From: Pratylenchus scribneri
Lineage: Eukaryota > Nematoda > Chromadorea > Rhabditida > Pratylenchidae
Assembly (NCBI GenBank): GCA_030063045.1
Contig: JAQSEB010000040.1
Coordinates: 1-64,000 of the forward strand
Length of the DNA: 64,000 nt
Direction of reading: 5' to 3'
The stretch's first letter is position 1; each line of letters opens with the position of its first letter. The notes under the pieces are model-generated. The model saw only the letters and a list, made by a program, of their open reading frames with translations. It did not search any database and had not been told where the DNA came from. The translations under genes were made by a program, and so were the position numbers. Below are positions 35,801 through 45,760 of this stretch, piece after piece.

Positions 35801-38336
35801 CTTTTTCTGATAACTCATAGAGCCAATTTGGGAAAGCTATACAAAAGTTATAATGCTCTAATTAGTTTACTAAAGAACATTACATTTTTAAATTAGTTTT
35901 TTAGAATTTAAGTACATTGCAAAATTTAACAAACACGAATTTTTGAAAGAAAATTGACTTATATATTACGAGAAAACACTCATAAAAAATTCAAATATTA
36001 CAATAAGTTGGATAATTCTATTGGCCATATTTCTTAGATCAAATTCCCACCACAACGCCGTACACAACACCTGAGCCGATCATAACAACAACACCGAGTA
36101 CAACGGTAGTGTCCAGTAATGGTAATTTTACAATTTTTAATTCGCTTAAATTATTTTTTATTTCCCTCCAAAATGTTAGGCATCAAATGCTACGATGGCT
36201 TTGGCAAAATTGGAAGTGGTGTTGGATTTAAAGGAGTAGATTGTGCCTCTCCGATTTTTGATTCATGCATTGATGTTATATGTATTTTTAAAATTTAATT
36301 ATAAAAAAGAATATATTATGGCTGATGCTGGAAATTTGCTATTTCCGGAATTAAATTTAGATACTGGGCTAGCTATTGTGGAAATCTCCGTTTTTGACTT
36401 TGTTCACACTCGAGAATGGATTAATTTGATTCGGTATGGTCAATTTAGTTTATCAAATCAAACCGATATAAACTTATTTTGAAAAGCTTAACCAATGTTT
36501 AAACCTTAATAAGTTGGTTTTCTAATTTTTGCCTAGACTTTATTTTTGATCTGTATTTGAAATTTCATAGATTAAATCAGCCATGCGAAACCGAATGAAC
36601 CTATTTTCGAATCTGAACAAAGTCTAGAAGCCGGATTTGGACAATTGGTCAGCCCAATATCTATATCTAGCTTATAGCTCTAAAATATACATAAAATATA
36701 ATAAAATTTAGGTGATGGCGTACTTGCCGGAAATGCTATGAAGTTTTGTGCCAATTTAGGGATATTAAATTCAACCTATTGTATTCCTACTGAATGCAAT
36801 CATAATAACATTAAAAGTCCGGCAAAAAGCTGCCGCGTATGCACGAGTGATTTTTGCAATGCGGGTATTCGATTTTAATATTTATGTATTAATAATATTT
36901 ATATTATCAAAATGAATTTCAATTATTTTTTATATTTTTCAAAAAATTGTTTTTTTGAGGTGCCTTAAAACGAATCTCATTTTTTATTTTCTAATATTTA
37001 TATTAATATAAATGTCACAACATTGGATAGATGAAATTTAATATATTTCCAAAAGGAATATTTTCCATATTTTTAGGGGTAATTAATTATGTAAGATTTG
37101 TTACTTTGTGTTTAATATTTTTTCTGATAATTCATAGAGCCAATTTGGGAAAGCTATACAAAAGTTATAATGCTCTAAGTTTACTAAAGAACTTTACATT
37201 TTTAAATTAGTTTTTTAGAATTTAAGTACTTTGAATAACAAATTCGAACTTTTGAACGAAAATTGGCTTACATTTATATTACGAGAGTACACTCAGAGAA
37301 AAATTCAAATATTACAATAATTTGGATAATTCTATTGGCCATATTTCTTAGATCAAATTCCCACCACAACGCCGAGCAAAACAACAACAATGCCGACCAC
37401 AACAACAACAATGCCGACCACAAAAACAACAATGCCGACCATAACAACAACGCCGACCACAACATCTGAACCGACCACAACAACATCTGAATCGACCACA
37501 ACAACATCTGAACCGACCATAACAACATCTCAACCGACCACAACAACATCTCAACCGACTACAACAACACCTGAACCGACCACAACAACATCTCAACCGA
37601 CTACAACAACACCTGAACCGACCACAACAACATCTCAACCGACTACAACAACACCTGAACCGACCACAACAACATCTCAACCGACCACAACAACATCTGA
37701 ATCGACCACAACAACATATGAACCGACCACAAAAACATCTGAACCGAACACAACAACACCTGAACCGAACACAACAACATCTGAACCGACCACAAAAACA
37801 TCTGAACCGAACACAACAACATCTGAACCGACCACAACAATATCGACTACAATGACTACGCCACGCACAACAACGTCCGGGCCTCTTGTTGGTAGACGAT
37901 CTGTTGTTGAAGTGCAGAACGATACGATTGGATTGAATGGTATGTTTTTTTTGTAAATTCCTATGCTGGGTGGATTGATATTGATATCTTATTAGATATT
38001 TCTTTTTCTGGGTTTTCATTTCTATTGTTGATTTGATAAAAAAAAATTGAGAAATATCATTAAAAATGAATATAAATTTTTTTTGCTATTTGATTTCTCA
38101 TTTCAGCATCTCATATTGTCAAAACGAGCGATTCGGATAATGAATTTAGTAAGTTTTAATTAATTTATTAATTAAAAATTTTCTTTAATTTTTAAAAAAA
38201 ATTTTGATCATAAAATTTTTAAAAATATAAAAGTTTTAATTAACTATTTTTAACAGCATTGCTTCACCAAGTTGCAATCTTAATACTTATTGCCATTGGA
38301 GCTGTGATTTCCGGTGTTGGATATTTTCTGTTCTGA
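32898..38336 (+). CDS. L5: three-domain Ly6-like surface mucin with long Thr-rich stalk
   Basis: Twelve exons: 32898-32970, 33027-33122, 34065-34223, 34718-34810, 34873-34971, 35433-35588, 36038-36121, 36180-36281, 36712-36864, 37352-37939, 38107-38148, 38257-38336; 574 residues, all introns phase 1, frame closes. The signal peptide starts MRIFGNTAF. Three ten-cysteine domains begin LKCYDGVGKIGS, IKCYEGFGKIGS and IKCYDGFGKIGS; the second and third are nearly identical and end CTSDFCNAG. Each is followed by a DQI..TTTP linker. The last linker exon (588 nt) is a mucin stalk of repeated TTSEPT hexapeptides (18-bp unit) from about 37,441 to 37,850, then a basic GRRSVVEV segment. The anchor exon starts TLLHQVAILI and ends GYFLF. 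The plan resembles multi-domain uPAR-like receptors; the ligand is unknown. Confidence 0.78.
33165..34000. repeat. Palindromic intron element P2, copy b, split by a nested element (L5 domain 1)
   Basis: Left half with TTTTCTAGACTTTGTTCAGA and GATCGATTTAGTGTATGAAA; right half with CTAGAAGCTAAGTTTACCC. The element is interrupted at 33,529-33,906 by another transposon. Confidence 0.65.
33529..33906. mobile_element. 378-bp MITE nested in P2, 8-bp target duplication
   Basis: Flanked by ACTAAATC on both sides (33,521-33,528 and 33,907-33,914). The ends are complementary over about 200 bp: CAGTGCCAGCGATTTTGGCG and TCATAACTCAGCAAAAAAG pair with the right end (CTTTATTGCTGAGCTATGAG and AAAGTGGCTGGCACTT). 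No coding capacity. The 8-bp duplication suggests hAT mobilisation. Confidence 0.8.
35035..35370. repeat. Palindromic intron element P2, copy c (L5 domain 2)
   Basis: GAATGAGTTAATTCGATTTG and GGTCGATTTAATTTATC pair with ATTAAATCGACCATGTGAAA and CCATTTTCGAATATGAATG. Same position in the module as the other copies. Confidence 0.7.
36335..36655. repeat. Palindromic intron element P2, copy d (L5 domain 3)
   Basis: GACTTTGTTCACACTCGAG and GGTCAATTTAGTTTATC pair with ATTAAATCAGCCATGCG and TCTGAACAAAGTCTAGAAGC. It was copied with the module. Confidence 0.7.
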
Positions 38337-38490
38337 TGAAGAAGAATGAAGGAAAAAGGAATTGGCCATAAAATTGTTGTAAATATGATGGCCAAAATTC
38401 CAAAATGTTAATCAAAAAAGTGTTAATTGTCTATCCTTTTTCTGTCCTTTTTTATTTTTCAATTCATTTTTTTTTCTACTGAATAAATAA
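38337..38490 (+). other. Family 3' UTR of L5, poly(A) signal at 38,482
   Basis: GAAGAATGAAGGAAAAAGGA, ATGATGGCCAAAATTCCAAA, TGTTAATC, GTGTTAATTGTCTATCC, TTTTTCTGTCC, CTACTGAATAAA. Confidence 0.75.
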
Positions 38491-38639
38491 ATATTCTTGA
38501 TGGACACAAATTTGAATATAAAACAATTAAATAGATTAGAATTTACAATTTTTTTAATGGATTGACTAAAAATTTATCCAATTTTTATAATTATTTTATC
38601 ATTAAAAAAATAAATTTTTATAAATTTTCATTGAAATTT

Positions 38640-38860
38640 TTTTGATACATATATTTATCAGAGTGAATTTTCAAAAGTTAAAGAGTAAAATCGAAACCGA
38701 AAATCGAATTTGCGGTTTGAAAACAAAATTTCGTAATCGAAAAACAAAATTTCTAGGGGTCAAAAAATTTTTGAAAATAGAAAAACGAAATTTCAGAGGG
38801 GCGAAAATTTTTGAAAATCGAAAGACGAAATTTCGGTTCCAAAATGACCGAAATTCAGCA
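38640..38860. mobile_element. Probable hAT-type MITE remnant
   Basis: Repeated CGAAATTTCG / AAAATTTTTGAAAAT units (ACGAAATTTCAGAGGGGCGA, ACGAAATTTCGGTTCC) match, in inverse orientation, the inside of the MITE at 42,065-42,308. Ends and target duplication are not clear. The two overlapping ORFs here are artefacts of this repeat. Confidence 0.5.
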
Positions 38861-39035
38861 CAATGATGTCTGGGCACAACGATGACAGATGGATGATTCG
38901 AATGGATTGTAATGGCCATAATAATTCCAGAACCTAACCAAATTCAAAATGTGTTAATGACTTTATCCTTTTTTCCCGTTTATTTTCGATTATTTTTGAA
39001 TCCCTTTACTCTTTTCAATGTTGAATAAAAATATT
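38861..39035 (+). pseudogene. Orphan 3' end of a lost Ly6-family gene
   Basis: AGCACAATGATGTCTGGGCA and GATGATTCGAATGGATTGTA align with the last coding exon of L3 (AGCACATTGATGTCCGATAC, AATTCGAATGAATTGGATTG). The family 3' UTR follows: GGCCATAATAATTCC, AAATTCAAAATGTGTTAATG, ATTATTTTTG, TTTCAATGTTGAATAAA (signal at 39,024). No domain exons are attached. A truncated copy left by a deletion or unequal exchange. Confidence 0.65.
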
Positions 39036-39174
39036 AAAATATTTGAATTCAAAATAAAAATAAATAAATATTAATTTGTTTTCGTATTTTTCCAAGCAAA
39101 CGGAAAAGCAAATGCTGCATTAAATGTACTTATATTTATTGTTTTTTTTTATTTACTTTCATCATCATTAAAAT

Positions 39175-39290
39175 TGTAAGATTCAGATTTTTTTTCGTCA
39201 AAAATTTATCACATTATTTCTGGAAAAAATAATTCAATGTGATGGAAAAAATTAATTTCAGTGCTTATTTTGCTTATTCATCTTCATCAG
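39175..39290 (+). promoter_or_regulatory. Conserved family upstream block overlapping the end of the CBM14 gene
   Basis: GTCAAAAATTTATCACATTA, TCAATGTGATGGAAAAAATT, TTCAGTGCTTATTTTGCTTA and TTCATC match the blocks before L6, L7 and L8, but no Ly6 gene follows. The minus-strand CBM14 gene ends inside it: its acidic last residues (SADEDE) are the antisense of this block. Confidence 0.6.
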
Positions 39291-42200
39291 CGCTGAGTTC
39301 AATTTCGGTTGAATCCTCAGCGCTGGGTTCAATTTCGGCGGAAAAAAGCAAAATGTCATTTGGGGAATAGAGCGGAAGGAGATGGACGGATTCCAGTGGC
39401 AATTGGCCCGACACGGCGGATGAGAGCCCAGTGGGGGCCGGAATCAAATCTTGGCACATAGGAACAGCGGAAGAATTCGTGGATCTGGCCAAAACGCAGT
39501 CTTGGCTTCGAGGGCCTATAAATTATTTTGAAAATTGTGATTTGATTTGGGGCAGTGAGAGAAACTGACTGAAATAATGGCCCGGAGGGCATAGCAAATT
39601 GAACCAATCACCGTCCAAACATTCCATGAAACTGGCACAATCAAAGCGGTTCACAATTTTCTGATGATATGTGGGAATATTATTTAATATTTTTAGGCAA
39701 TAACAAATGCGATGGATACGCACCTCTCCCTCCACGCATTTTCTTTGTTTCACTCCTTGGCCATGGAATGGATTGAATCCGGCGGGCAACAGTCGTTCCA
39801 ATGGGTAAAAGTCGCGTTGTTGGAAAACACTGGGCGGCTCAGAACAGAATTGACACGGGTCCTCGAGTTGATCGCTTGCATATTCCATGCATCTTTTTTG
39901 CACCCAATTTCCTCCATTGCATTCCTCGTATTTCTTACAATCCTCCGATGGTTTTGTTTGTCCTTCCAAACATTTCCAATTCCCATCGTGTGGTTCCTGT
40001 CAATTTTTGGAGGAATTTGAAAACATTAAAATTGAGGGGGAATTGGCCTGAAATCGCCGGCATTGTGCCGAGAAAACGCAACGCCGTTCATTTCCATCCC
40101 AACGTGTCATATCCGGACATTTGCTGGCCACAAATTGGCCTCGGTTGTTGCAAAGGAAGAAATCGCCGCATTCCACTGAATAGGAATCACCTTCTTGGCA
40201 CTAAAAAATCATCCATCACATTGTAAATTTTGGATGTATTTATGCCAAAAATGGATTGAGATAAGGGAATATTTTGCCAAAATGGCTTCCGGTTAGGGAA
40301 ATTTTGACCAAAAATTATCCTCTCAGCAGATCGATTTGAACCCTCCCTCGGTTATAGATTTTCGGACCTCGGGTTTTCTGTTCGATTTTTCAGTCAAAAA
40401 TCGCCTCGTTTCGGTTCGGTTACAATTCGATTGACTAACCTTTTCCTACTCTAGCCAATGACATCAATAATGCCTAATTAAGGGCCTTCATATTCATGAT
40501 TCATCCCACTATACCCCTACTTTTTGCCTAATCGCCAGATATCCTATCAATAAAATATTGCCCCAATATGTCTTTTAGATCCTCAACCCACATTTTTCCG
40601 CAAAATAAAAATAATTTAATGGTTTTTCCCTCTAATTCTTATCCCATTCATTGGGCCTTGGGGGGGGGGGGGGAGGGGCTAGGACCCTCGGCGAAGGCCC
40701 GGGGAGAAAGCTTAGGCCCAGCTCTCACCCCAGACAACTTTATTAGCCTTAGTTAGGATTATGACTAATGGAGAGTAGGCCAACCTGCTTTCTGGTCGGG
40801 CATTGATATTCTTCCGCTTTGACGCATTCCTTCCTTTGTGGATGGAATAATCGACCATTCGTACACATGTATTGACGCCATCTGGTACGGCCTGAACCGC
40901 CGCCCAAAATGCTGTTGGTATCCCGTTCGCAGACGAAGAACAAAAAAAAAGAAAACAATCCAATCATATATTCCTCCCCTCAACATTCCCAGCTCGGTTG
41001 GCCGACACTTGCGGGCGAAACGGTCTCTAAAGCTATTGCGGAATTGTTTATGGCATATTATAAGGCTCAAAATTAGCTACAAAATGCCATCAAAAGCATT
41101 GGCCAATGTTGAATATTCAACGAGTTATGGCCAAAAAACAGCCAAAAACACAATTTTAATTAAACCAACGGTTTTTTGGCCATAACTCAGCGAATACCAA
41201 ATATTGGCCAATGAATTTGATGTGATTTTGTAGTTAATTTTATTCCCAATAAAATGGTATAAAGAATGCCTCATAAACTTTATTGCCAACGGCACCAAAC
41301 CGTTTCGTCCACAAAAGACGGTTCCGCAAAAAGCGTAATACCTTCCCCCGCCGCTCACCTCCTCGCATTTGTCCAATGATCTTTTCACTTCATTCGGTTG
41401 GCAAACATCGCAAGCATTACTGGCCAATGTGCAATCCCCCTCGATGAACACCTCACCTGGCCGTTCGCATTGGAACAATTGAGGGCGCATTCCATTGCAA
41501 TAGAGAAAATCGGGACGGCATACGCCCACCGGCGACATTCTCCATTCCCATCCCCTTTAATTTTATTCCCATTGAGAATTGTTGAATATAAATATTATTA
41601 AAATTGCCTGCAGACACCCAAATTTGGGCATCGATCCTCGGGCAAAATTCGTCGGCAAATTCGTTGGATTGGGTCAAACATTTTTCCACTATCGCAGAAG
41701 ACCATTTCCGGTTCTTTATCGGCGGATTCACACACAAAATGCCTTCAAAAATTTGTTTAATTTATACATTTTCCCCATCCACCAATTTCGGCATCGTCTG
41801 CTGGCTTGTTGTTGGTCAACCAAATTTTGAATTGATTTGGGGAAAAGTGGCGGATCCAATGGATCCGGCTTTGGATCCGGCTTGGTCTTGGATTGGGCGC
41901 AAAAAAGTCGAAGGAGATGAAGACGAATTGGGGTTTGGTGGGCCGAGCCAGACACAGCTGCGCATTGTTTGGGTGCGTCCACACATTGAAGCAATTTTGG
42001 ATCGAGTACTTTGCCTATAAGACAAATTCAAAAATTTATTATGAATATTCATTTGGGAATGGATCAGTGTTGGGTTCGATGTTTCGATTTTTTCGTTTTT
42101 TGATGTCGATTTTCGGTCATTTTTGGCATCGAAATTTCGTTTTTCCTTTTCGAAAAATTTTTTGACCCTCCGAAATTTTGTTTTTCGATGTCGAAAAATT

Positions 42201-43148
42201 TTTTGTCTCTCCGAAATTTCGTTTTTTGGAGTTCGAAAAATTTTTTGACCCTCCGAAAATTCGTTTTACGAGTTCGATTTCTTTTTTTGGGCCACGAACC
42301 CATCCCTGGAATGGATTCTTCTATTCCCAAAATAAATGAAAAAATTCTTGCCAGATGGGCAACTGAAGGCCAACGGGGCGGATGCCATTCCCTGGCAGAG
42401 CAAAGCCTGCCTCGAGCATTTGTCCTCTTTTGCGGGTCCATCAAAAAAGTAAATGGCCGATTTGAATGGATCTTTTCGGGCACAAAAATCAACGGCCTTA
42501 CAAAAAAATAGCCCATATAATTTTTATTAAATCCCAATTTGGACCTGGGCCAATTTTTCTGTGGCATCATTCAGCAAATTCAGCTCGGACAAAAAACAAT
42601 CGCCGCGAACTTTTCGAACAGGTTTACCTTCAACGAAAAAAAATAATGCAATTTGATCAATCCAAAATATTAATTTTAGTACATACATTCTTTTCCTCCC
42701 ACAAAAACTTTTCCCAATGGACATTCTTCAAAACTGTGCCGTCGATTTGCATTGTTGAAATGTCCTCCACATTTGAGAAAGGTGGAACTGCAAGGACCTA
42801 GCGGGAATGAGGAGTCGTTTCCGAAACAAAATCTGTCCGGATCGAGCCGTTGAATGCCGGCAACTGGGGGTGATTTGCGCCAAGGGAATTGGTCTTCATT
42901 TTCACGTCTCATTTGGGGGATGAATGGTACAGTTTCATCGTTGTCATCAAAATGTTGTCCACTTTGTTCCTCAATTCCAGCAGATGAAATGTCCTCCCCC
43001 GACACTGCAGGAACTCGCCAAAATTCGATGGAATCTTCTGGGGAATTCGACTAGAATTACTGGGAATTTTGTACCCAATTCATACCCTCTTGTGATTTTG
43101 CCGCATTATGGGACTGGAAGAAGGCAGAAAAAAGAAGGAAAAAAGCAT
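39274..43148 (-). CDS. Secreted multi-domain chitin-binding (CBM14/peritrophin-A) protein, CBD-1-like
   Basis: Twelve exons, complement: 43148-43086, 43050-42687, 42627-42545, 42496-42352, 42014-41783, 41742-41608, 41554-41359, 40973-40785, 40200-40048, 39996-39724, 39660-39570, 39515-39274; 721 residues, frame closes. Exon 1 is a signal peptide (MLFSFFFLPSSSP). About eight cysteine modules of the CBM14 type follow, for example LQCVDAPKQC, VFCDSGKMFDPIQRICRR, CNNRGQFVASKCP, CKKYEECNGGNW and CPPGHYFS..QDCVLA; the last is followed by an acidic tail. Nematode proteins of this plan (CBD-1, CPG-1/2) bind eggshell or vitelline-layer chitin; that role is inferred here. Three introns appear to be GC-AG. 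The acceptor of exon 8 is uncertain: exon 8 begins with a hydrophobic poly-Phe stretch (MIGLFSFFLFF) that could instead be a second gene's signal peptide. Confidence 0.75.
40201..40784. other. Large intron 8 of the CBM14 gene
   Basis: 584 bp holding a poly-G run (about 14 G at 40,661) and a GC-rich stretch GGCGAAGGCCCGGGGAG. Near 40,330-40,440 there are degenerate transposon-like TCGGTT tracts. No exon recognised. Confidence 0.5.
41005..41345. mobile_element. Palindromic MITE in intron 7 of the CBM14 gene
   Basis: Near-perfect inverted repeat: GGCGAAACGGTCTCTAAAGC, TGTTTATGGCATATTATAAG, AGCTACAAAATGCCATC and GGCCAATGTTGAATATTCAA on the left are mirrored by AACGGTTTGGTGCCGTTGGC and the rest of the right arm; the centre is TTTTTGGCCATAACTC. 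The two opposite ORFs running into it are mirror images and not genes. Target duplication not resolved. Confidence 0.75.
42065..42308. mobile_element. 244-bp hAT-type MITE in intron 4 of the CBM14 gene
   Basis: Ends CAGTGTTGGGTTCG and, inverted, CAGGGATGGGTTCG; flanked by perfect 8-bp duplications GAATGGAT (42,057-42,064 and 42,309-42,316). Internal TCGAAAAATTTTTTGACC and CCGAAATTTCG repeats. Removing it and one duplication leaves an intron of about 85 bp. Confidence 0.93.
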
Positions 43149-44146
43149 GGAGAATAAGAAATAATAGCATTTAACAAAAAAATGGGAAATTTTAGCGATA
43201 AATTAGTAAATTCCAAATAAAAAATGGCCAAGGAACAAGAATGGGACAATGATTAAAAATGAGGTCCAATTTGCTCAAATCGAATAATCAAAAATGTGAA
43301 CATATTTTAGAATGAATGACTAATGGAGTGGGAGGATAACATTTTATTCGATGTATATTTATGAATGAGAAAATTTCCAACGAGAATGTCAAGGGACCAT
43401 ATTTTATGATATTTTAGTTAATTTTTCTTTCCTCTTTCTAATGTCGAATAAATAAATGTTCTGGAAAATTTGAATTTTAAGCAAATTTTTATAATGGTCA
43501 TCTAAGACTTTTTTGACACTTATCACATTAGAATTTTTCTATGATTGACAAAAATTAAAATTTAGTAAGCCCGGAAATTTATGTATTTTAAAATGATGTA
43601 GATGAACTTTTCCAATTCCGTTAATTGTATATTAATTTTATAAGAATATTTCTATAATTTCCTCAATTTAACAATAATAATTTTTCTATTAGATAAGAAT
43701 TAATATATATAAAAATGTAAAAAAAAGTTCAATTTTTTCATTCTCTTTCAAGTTAATAGAAACCCATTTTTGTATCTATCATAAAATGTGGTCAAATCGG
43801 ATATTCCGACAAAATTTGTCTTCTTTTTGAAAACAATTTCCAATATTTGATTGAAAATAGGGATATTTAATTAGTTGTTTTTTTTTTTTGCTTAATCATC
43901 ATCTACTCCGTCATTCATTTGAACATTCATTTTTGTCCAAATTCATTAATTTCGAATGAATTATTTTTTCAATTTCATTTTAAGATGTTTTTAAAAAGTT
44001 ATTTTTTCTGAAAGAAAACTTTGTTAATAATATTTAAAGCTTTAAATCCACTCTATAATTAAATTGCATTTAAAAAATTATTTTATAGAAATATCGTCAA
44101 TTCTTAAAATAACATCTTTAAATCTTCCTATCTAAAATTATCAAAA
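43149..44146. promoter_or_regulatory. Region between CBM14 gene and L6, with family 3' UTR remnant and upstream block
   Basis: The first part is the upstream of the minus-strand CBM14 gene. At 43,420-43,460 TTTTTCTTTCCTCTTTCTAA and GTCGAATAAATAAATG is a degenerate family 3' UTR end. At 43,880-43,960 TTTGCTTAATCATCATC and TCATTCATTTGAACATTCAT is the conserved upstream block. The CBM14 gene therefore sits between two spacer units of the Ly6-like array. Confidence 0.5.
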
Positions 44147-45605
44147 ATGTTCGACAAATTTGCCTTCATTATCATCTGCCTTTTGACATTCTTCTTCGGG
44201 AATACTGATGGTAAATATAAATTAATTTGGCAAATTTATATTTTAATTTACAGGACTTAAATGCTACTTTGGATATGGTGAAATTACAGGGAATGAAGCC
44301 AGCAACTATGCGCAGCACAAATGTTTTGACCATGAAAATGCATGCATTACAATTGAGTGTAAATTTTTTGAATAAATTTTTCTTAATTGAACTTAATAAA
44401 ATAAGGTACTGGCGAAAAAGATGGCAAAGTTATGAAAGGCTGCTACGAAGTGCCTGCTGGCCAAGACTTTATTAATAAATGTCCCGGTAAATATGATTAT
44501 TGTAATCTTGTGAATGTTGGCACTAGTGGCGGGAAAAACTGCCGTTCATGCCAGGGTGATCTGTGCAATACAGGTTTCTTTATTATTTAGAGAATTGAAA
44601 AGGCCTGAGTCGGTTTCAATTTGAGAAAATTGATGCAATTTAAAACAGAAATTGAGAATCTTTGGTCAAAATAACCGAAAATATTAGAAATCGATACCAA
44701 AGATATTTTCAAAAAAAAGCCAGATTTTCCAACCGCATTCTGAAATAGATTGTCCTAATTACATAGTACAAAAGTACTATCTTTTAAATTTCTGAATCTG
44801 AAAGATAAAAAAGGCCAATTATTTTAATATATTATCTACATAAAAAATTGTATTTGTATTCCCAGTTTCCACCAATTATGGCATTGTTTAAGATGGGGAT
44901 GAGTAATGAATTTTAGGATACATTTCTTAAGGATTTTTAAGTATCCATTTAGAATAATTTTTAATGATATCTTGAGAATACCGTTACTTAAAATATCCTG
45001 GTGATATAGTGTATAAATTTTTTGGTGATTATGAATAACAGGGTTAAAAAATGTTCATACATAGGTGATATGTACCTGAAGAAAAAGAATAGCGAGAAAA
45101 AATTTATTATTTATTATGTTTATAATGTACACATTTTTCAGATTACATTGTCACCCCAACACCAAACGCAACGACATCCACAATTCAAACCACTAAAACA
45201 ATGACCATCAAAACAACAACTCCCTCATCAACAACCACAACCACTCCTCGTACAACAACTCAACGCAAAACAACGACCAGCAATGATTGTGATTGTGAGA
45301 CAAACGATCAGCAAGAGAATGGTTTGAGTGAGTAAAAATGCATAATTTCTAATTCAAAATACTTTCCAAATTTTTCTTTGATATTTTTTTTAAATAAATA
45401 AAATGAATATTTTTATTTTCGGCTCTATTTATCAATTTTTTTTAAATAAATTCATTACTTATGTTTTATGAAAATTTATAAATATTGTAAAAAAGTTCTA
45501 ATAAAATAATTTTCTTTTTTTATAGCATTCGATCATCAGGCATTTCCGCTGCTCATTGCCATTGGCGCTGTGATTGCTGCCGTTGGACACTTTTTGGTCT
45601 TCTGA
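44147..45605 (+). CDS. L6: Ly6-like protein with Thr-rich stalk and anchor
   Basis: Exons 44147-44210, 44254-44358, 44406-44573, 45142-45327, 45526-45605; 200 residues, phase 1 throughout. The signal peptide starts MFDKFAFII. The domain begins LKCYFGYGEITGN, with KC, AC, EC-TGEKDGK, GC, KC, YC, NC, SC and GDLCNT. The linker is DYIVTPTP then repeated Thr with KTTT/RTTT units, ending in DCDCETNDQQENGL: two extra cysteines in the stalk, unusual for the family. The anchor exon starts TFDHQAFPLL and ends GHFLVF. Poly(A) signal at 45,747. Confidence 0.82.
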
Positions 45606-45760
45606 AGAAGAATGAAGAAGATATTGGCCAAAAATTGTTGCGCCATAATTGCCAAAATCAAGAAAATGTGTTAATGTCTATCCCTTTTTTCTGTCAACTT
45701 TTTAATTTTCGGTTATTTTTGGTGTACTTTTCTCTTTCCAATTATGAATAAAAAATATTA
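45606..45760 (+). other. Family 3' UTR of L6, poly(A) signal at 45,747
   Basis: GAAGAATGAAGAAGATATTG, ATAATTGCCAAAATCA, AAATGTGTTAATGTCTATCC, TTCTGTC, TTTTCGGTTATTTTTGG, CTCTTTCCAATTATGAATAA. Confidence 0.8.

Noticed and set aside
37274..38019. Cysteine- and arginine-rich or valine-rich minus-strand ORFs opposite the L5 stalk
   Set aside because: Antisense of the ACAACA/GAACCGACC mucin repeat, which is open in several frames; the sense strand has splice sites and fits the family.
39712..40226. Plus-strand ORFs opposite the CBM14 gene
   Set aside because: Shadows of the minus-strand exons, which carry the chitin-binding cysteine pattern and consistent splice phases.
40838..41538. Two opposite ORFs sharing similar C-termini (ending in FWP)
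   Set aside because: Both run through a palindromic MITE, so each arm reads the same on either strand; only the upstream part of the minus-strand one is a real exon.
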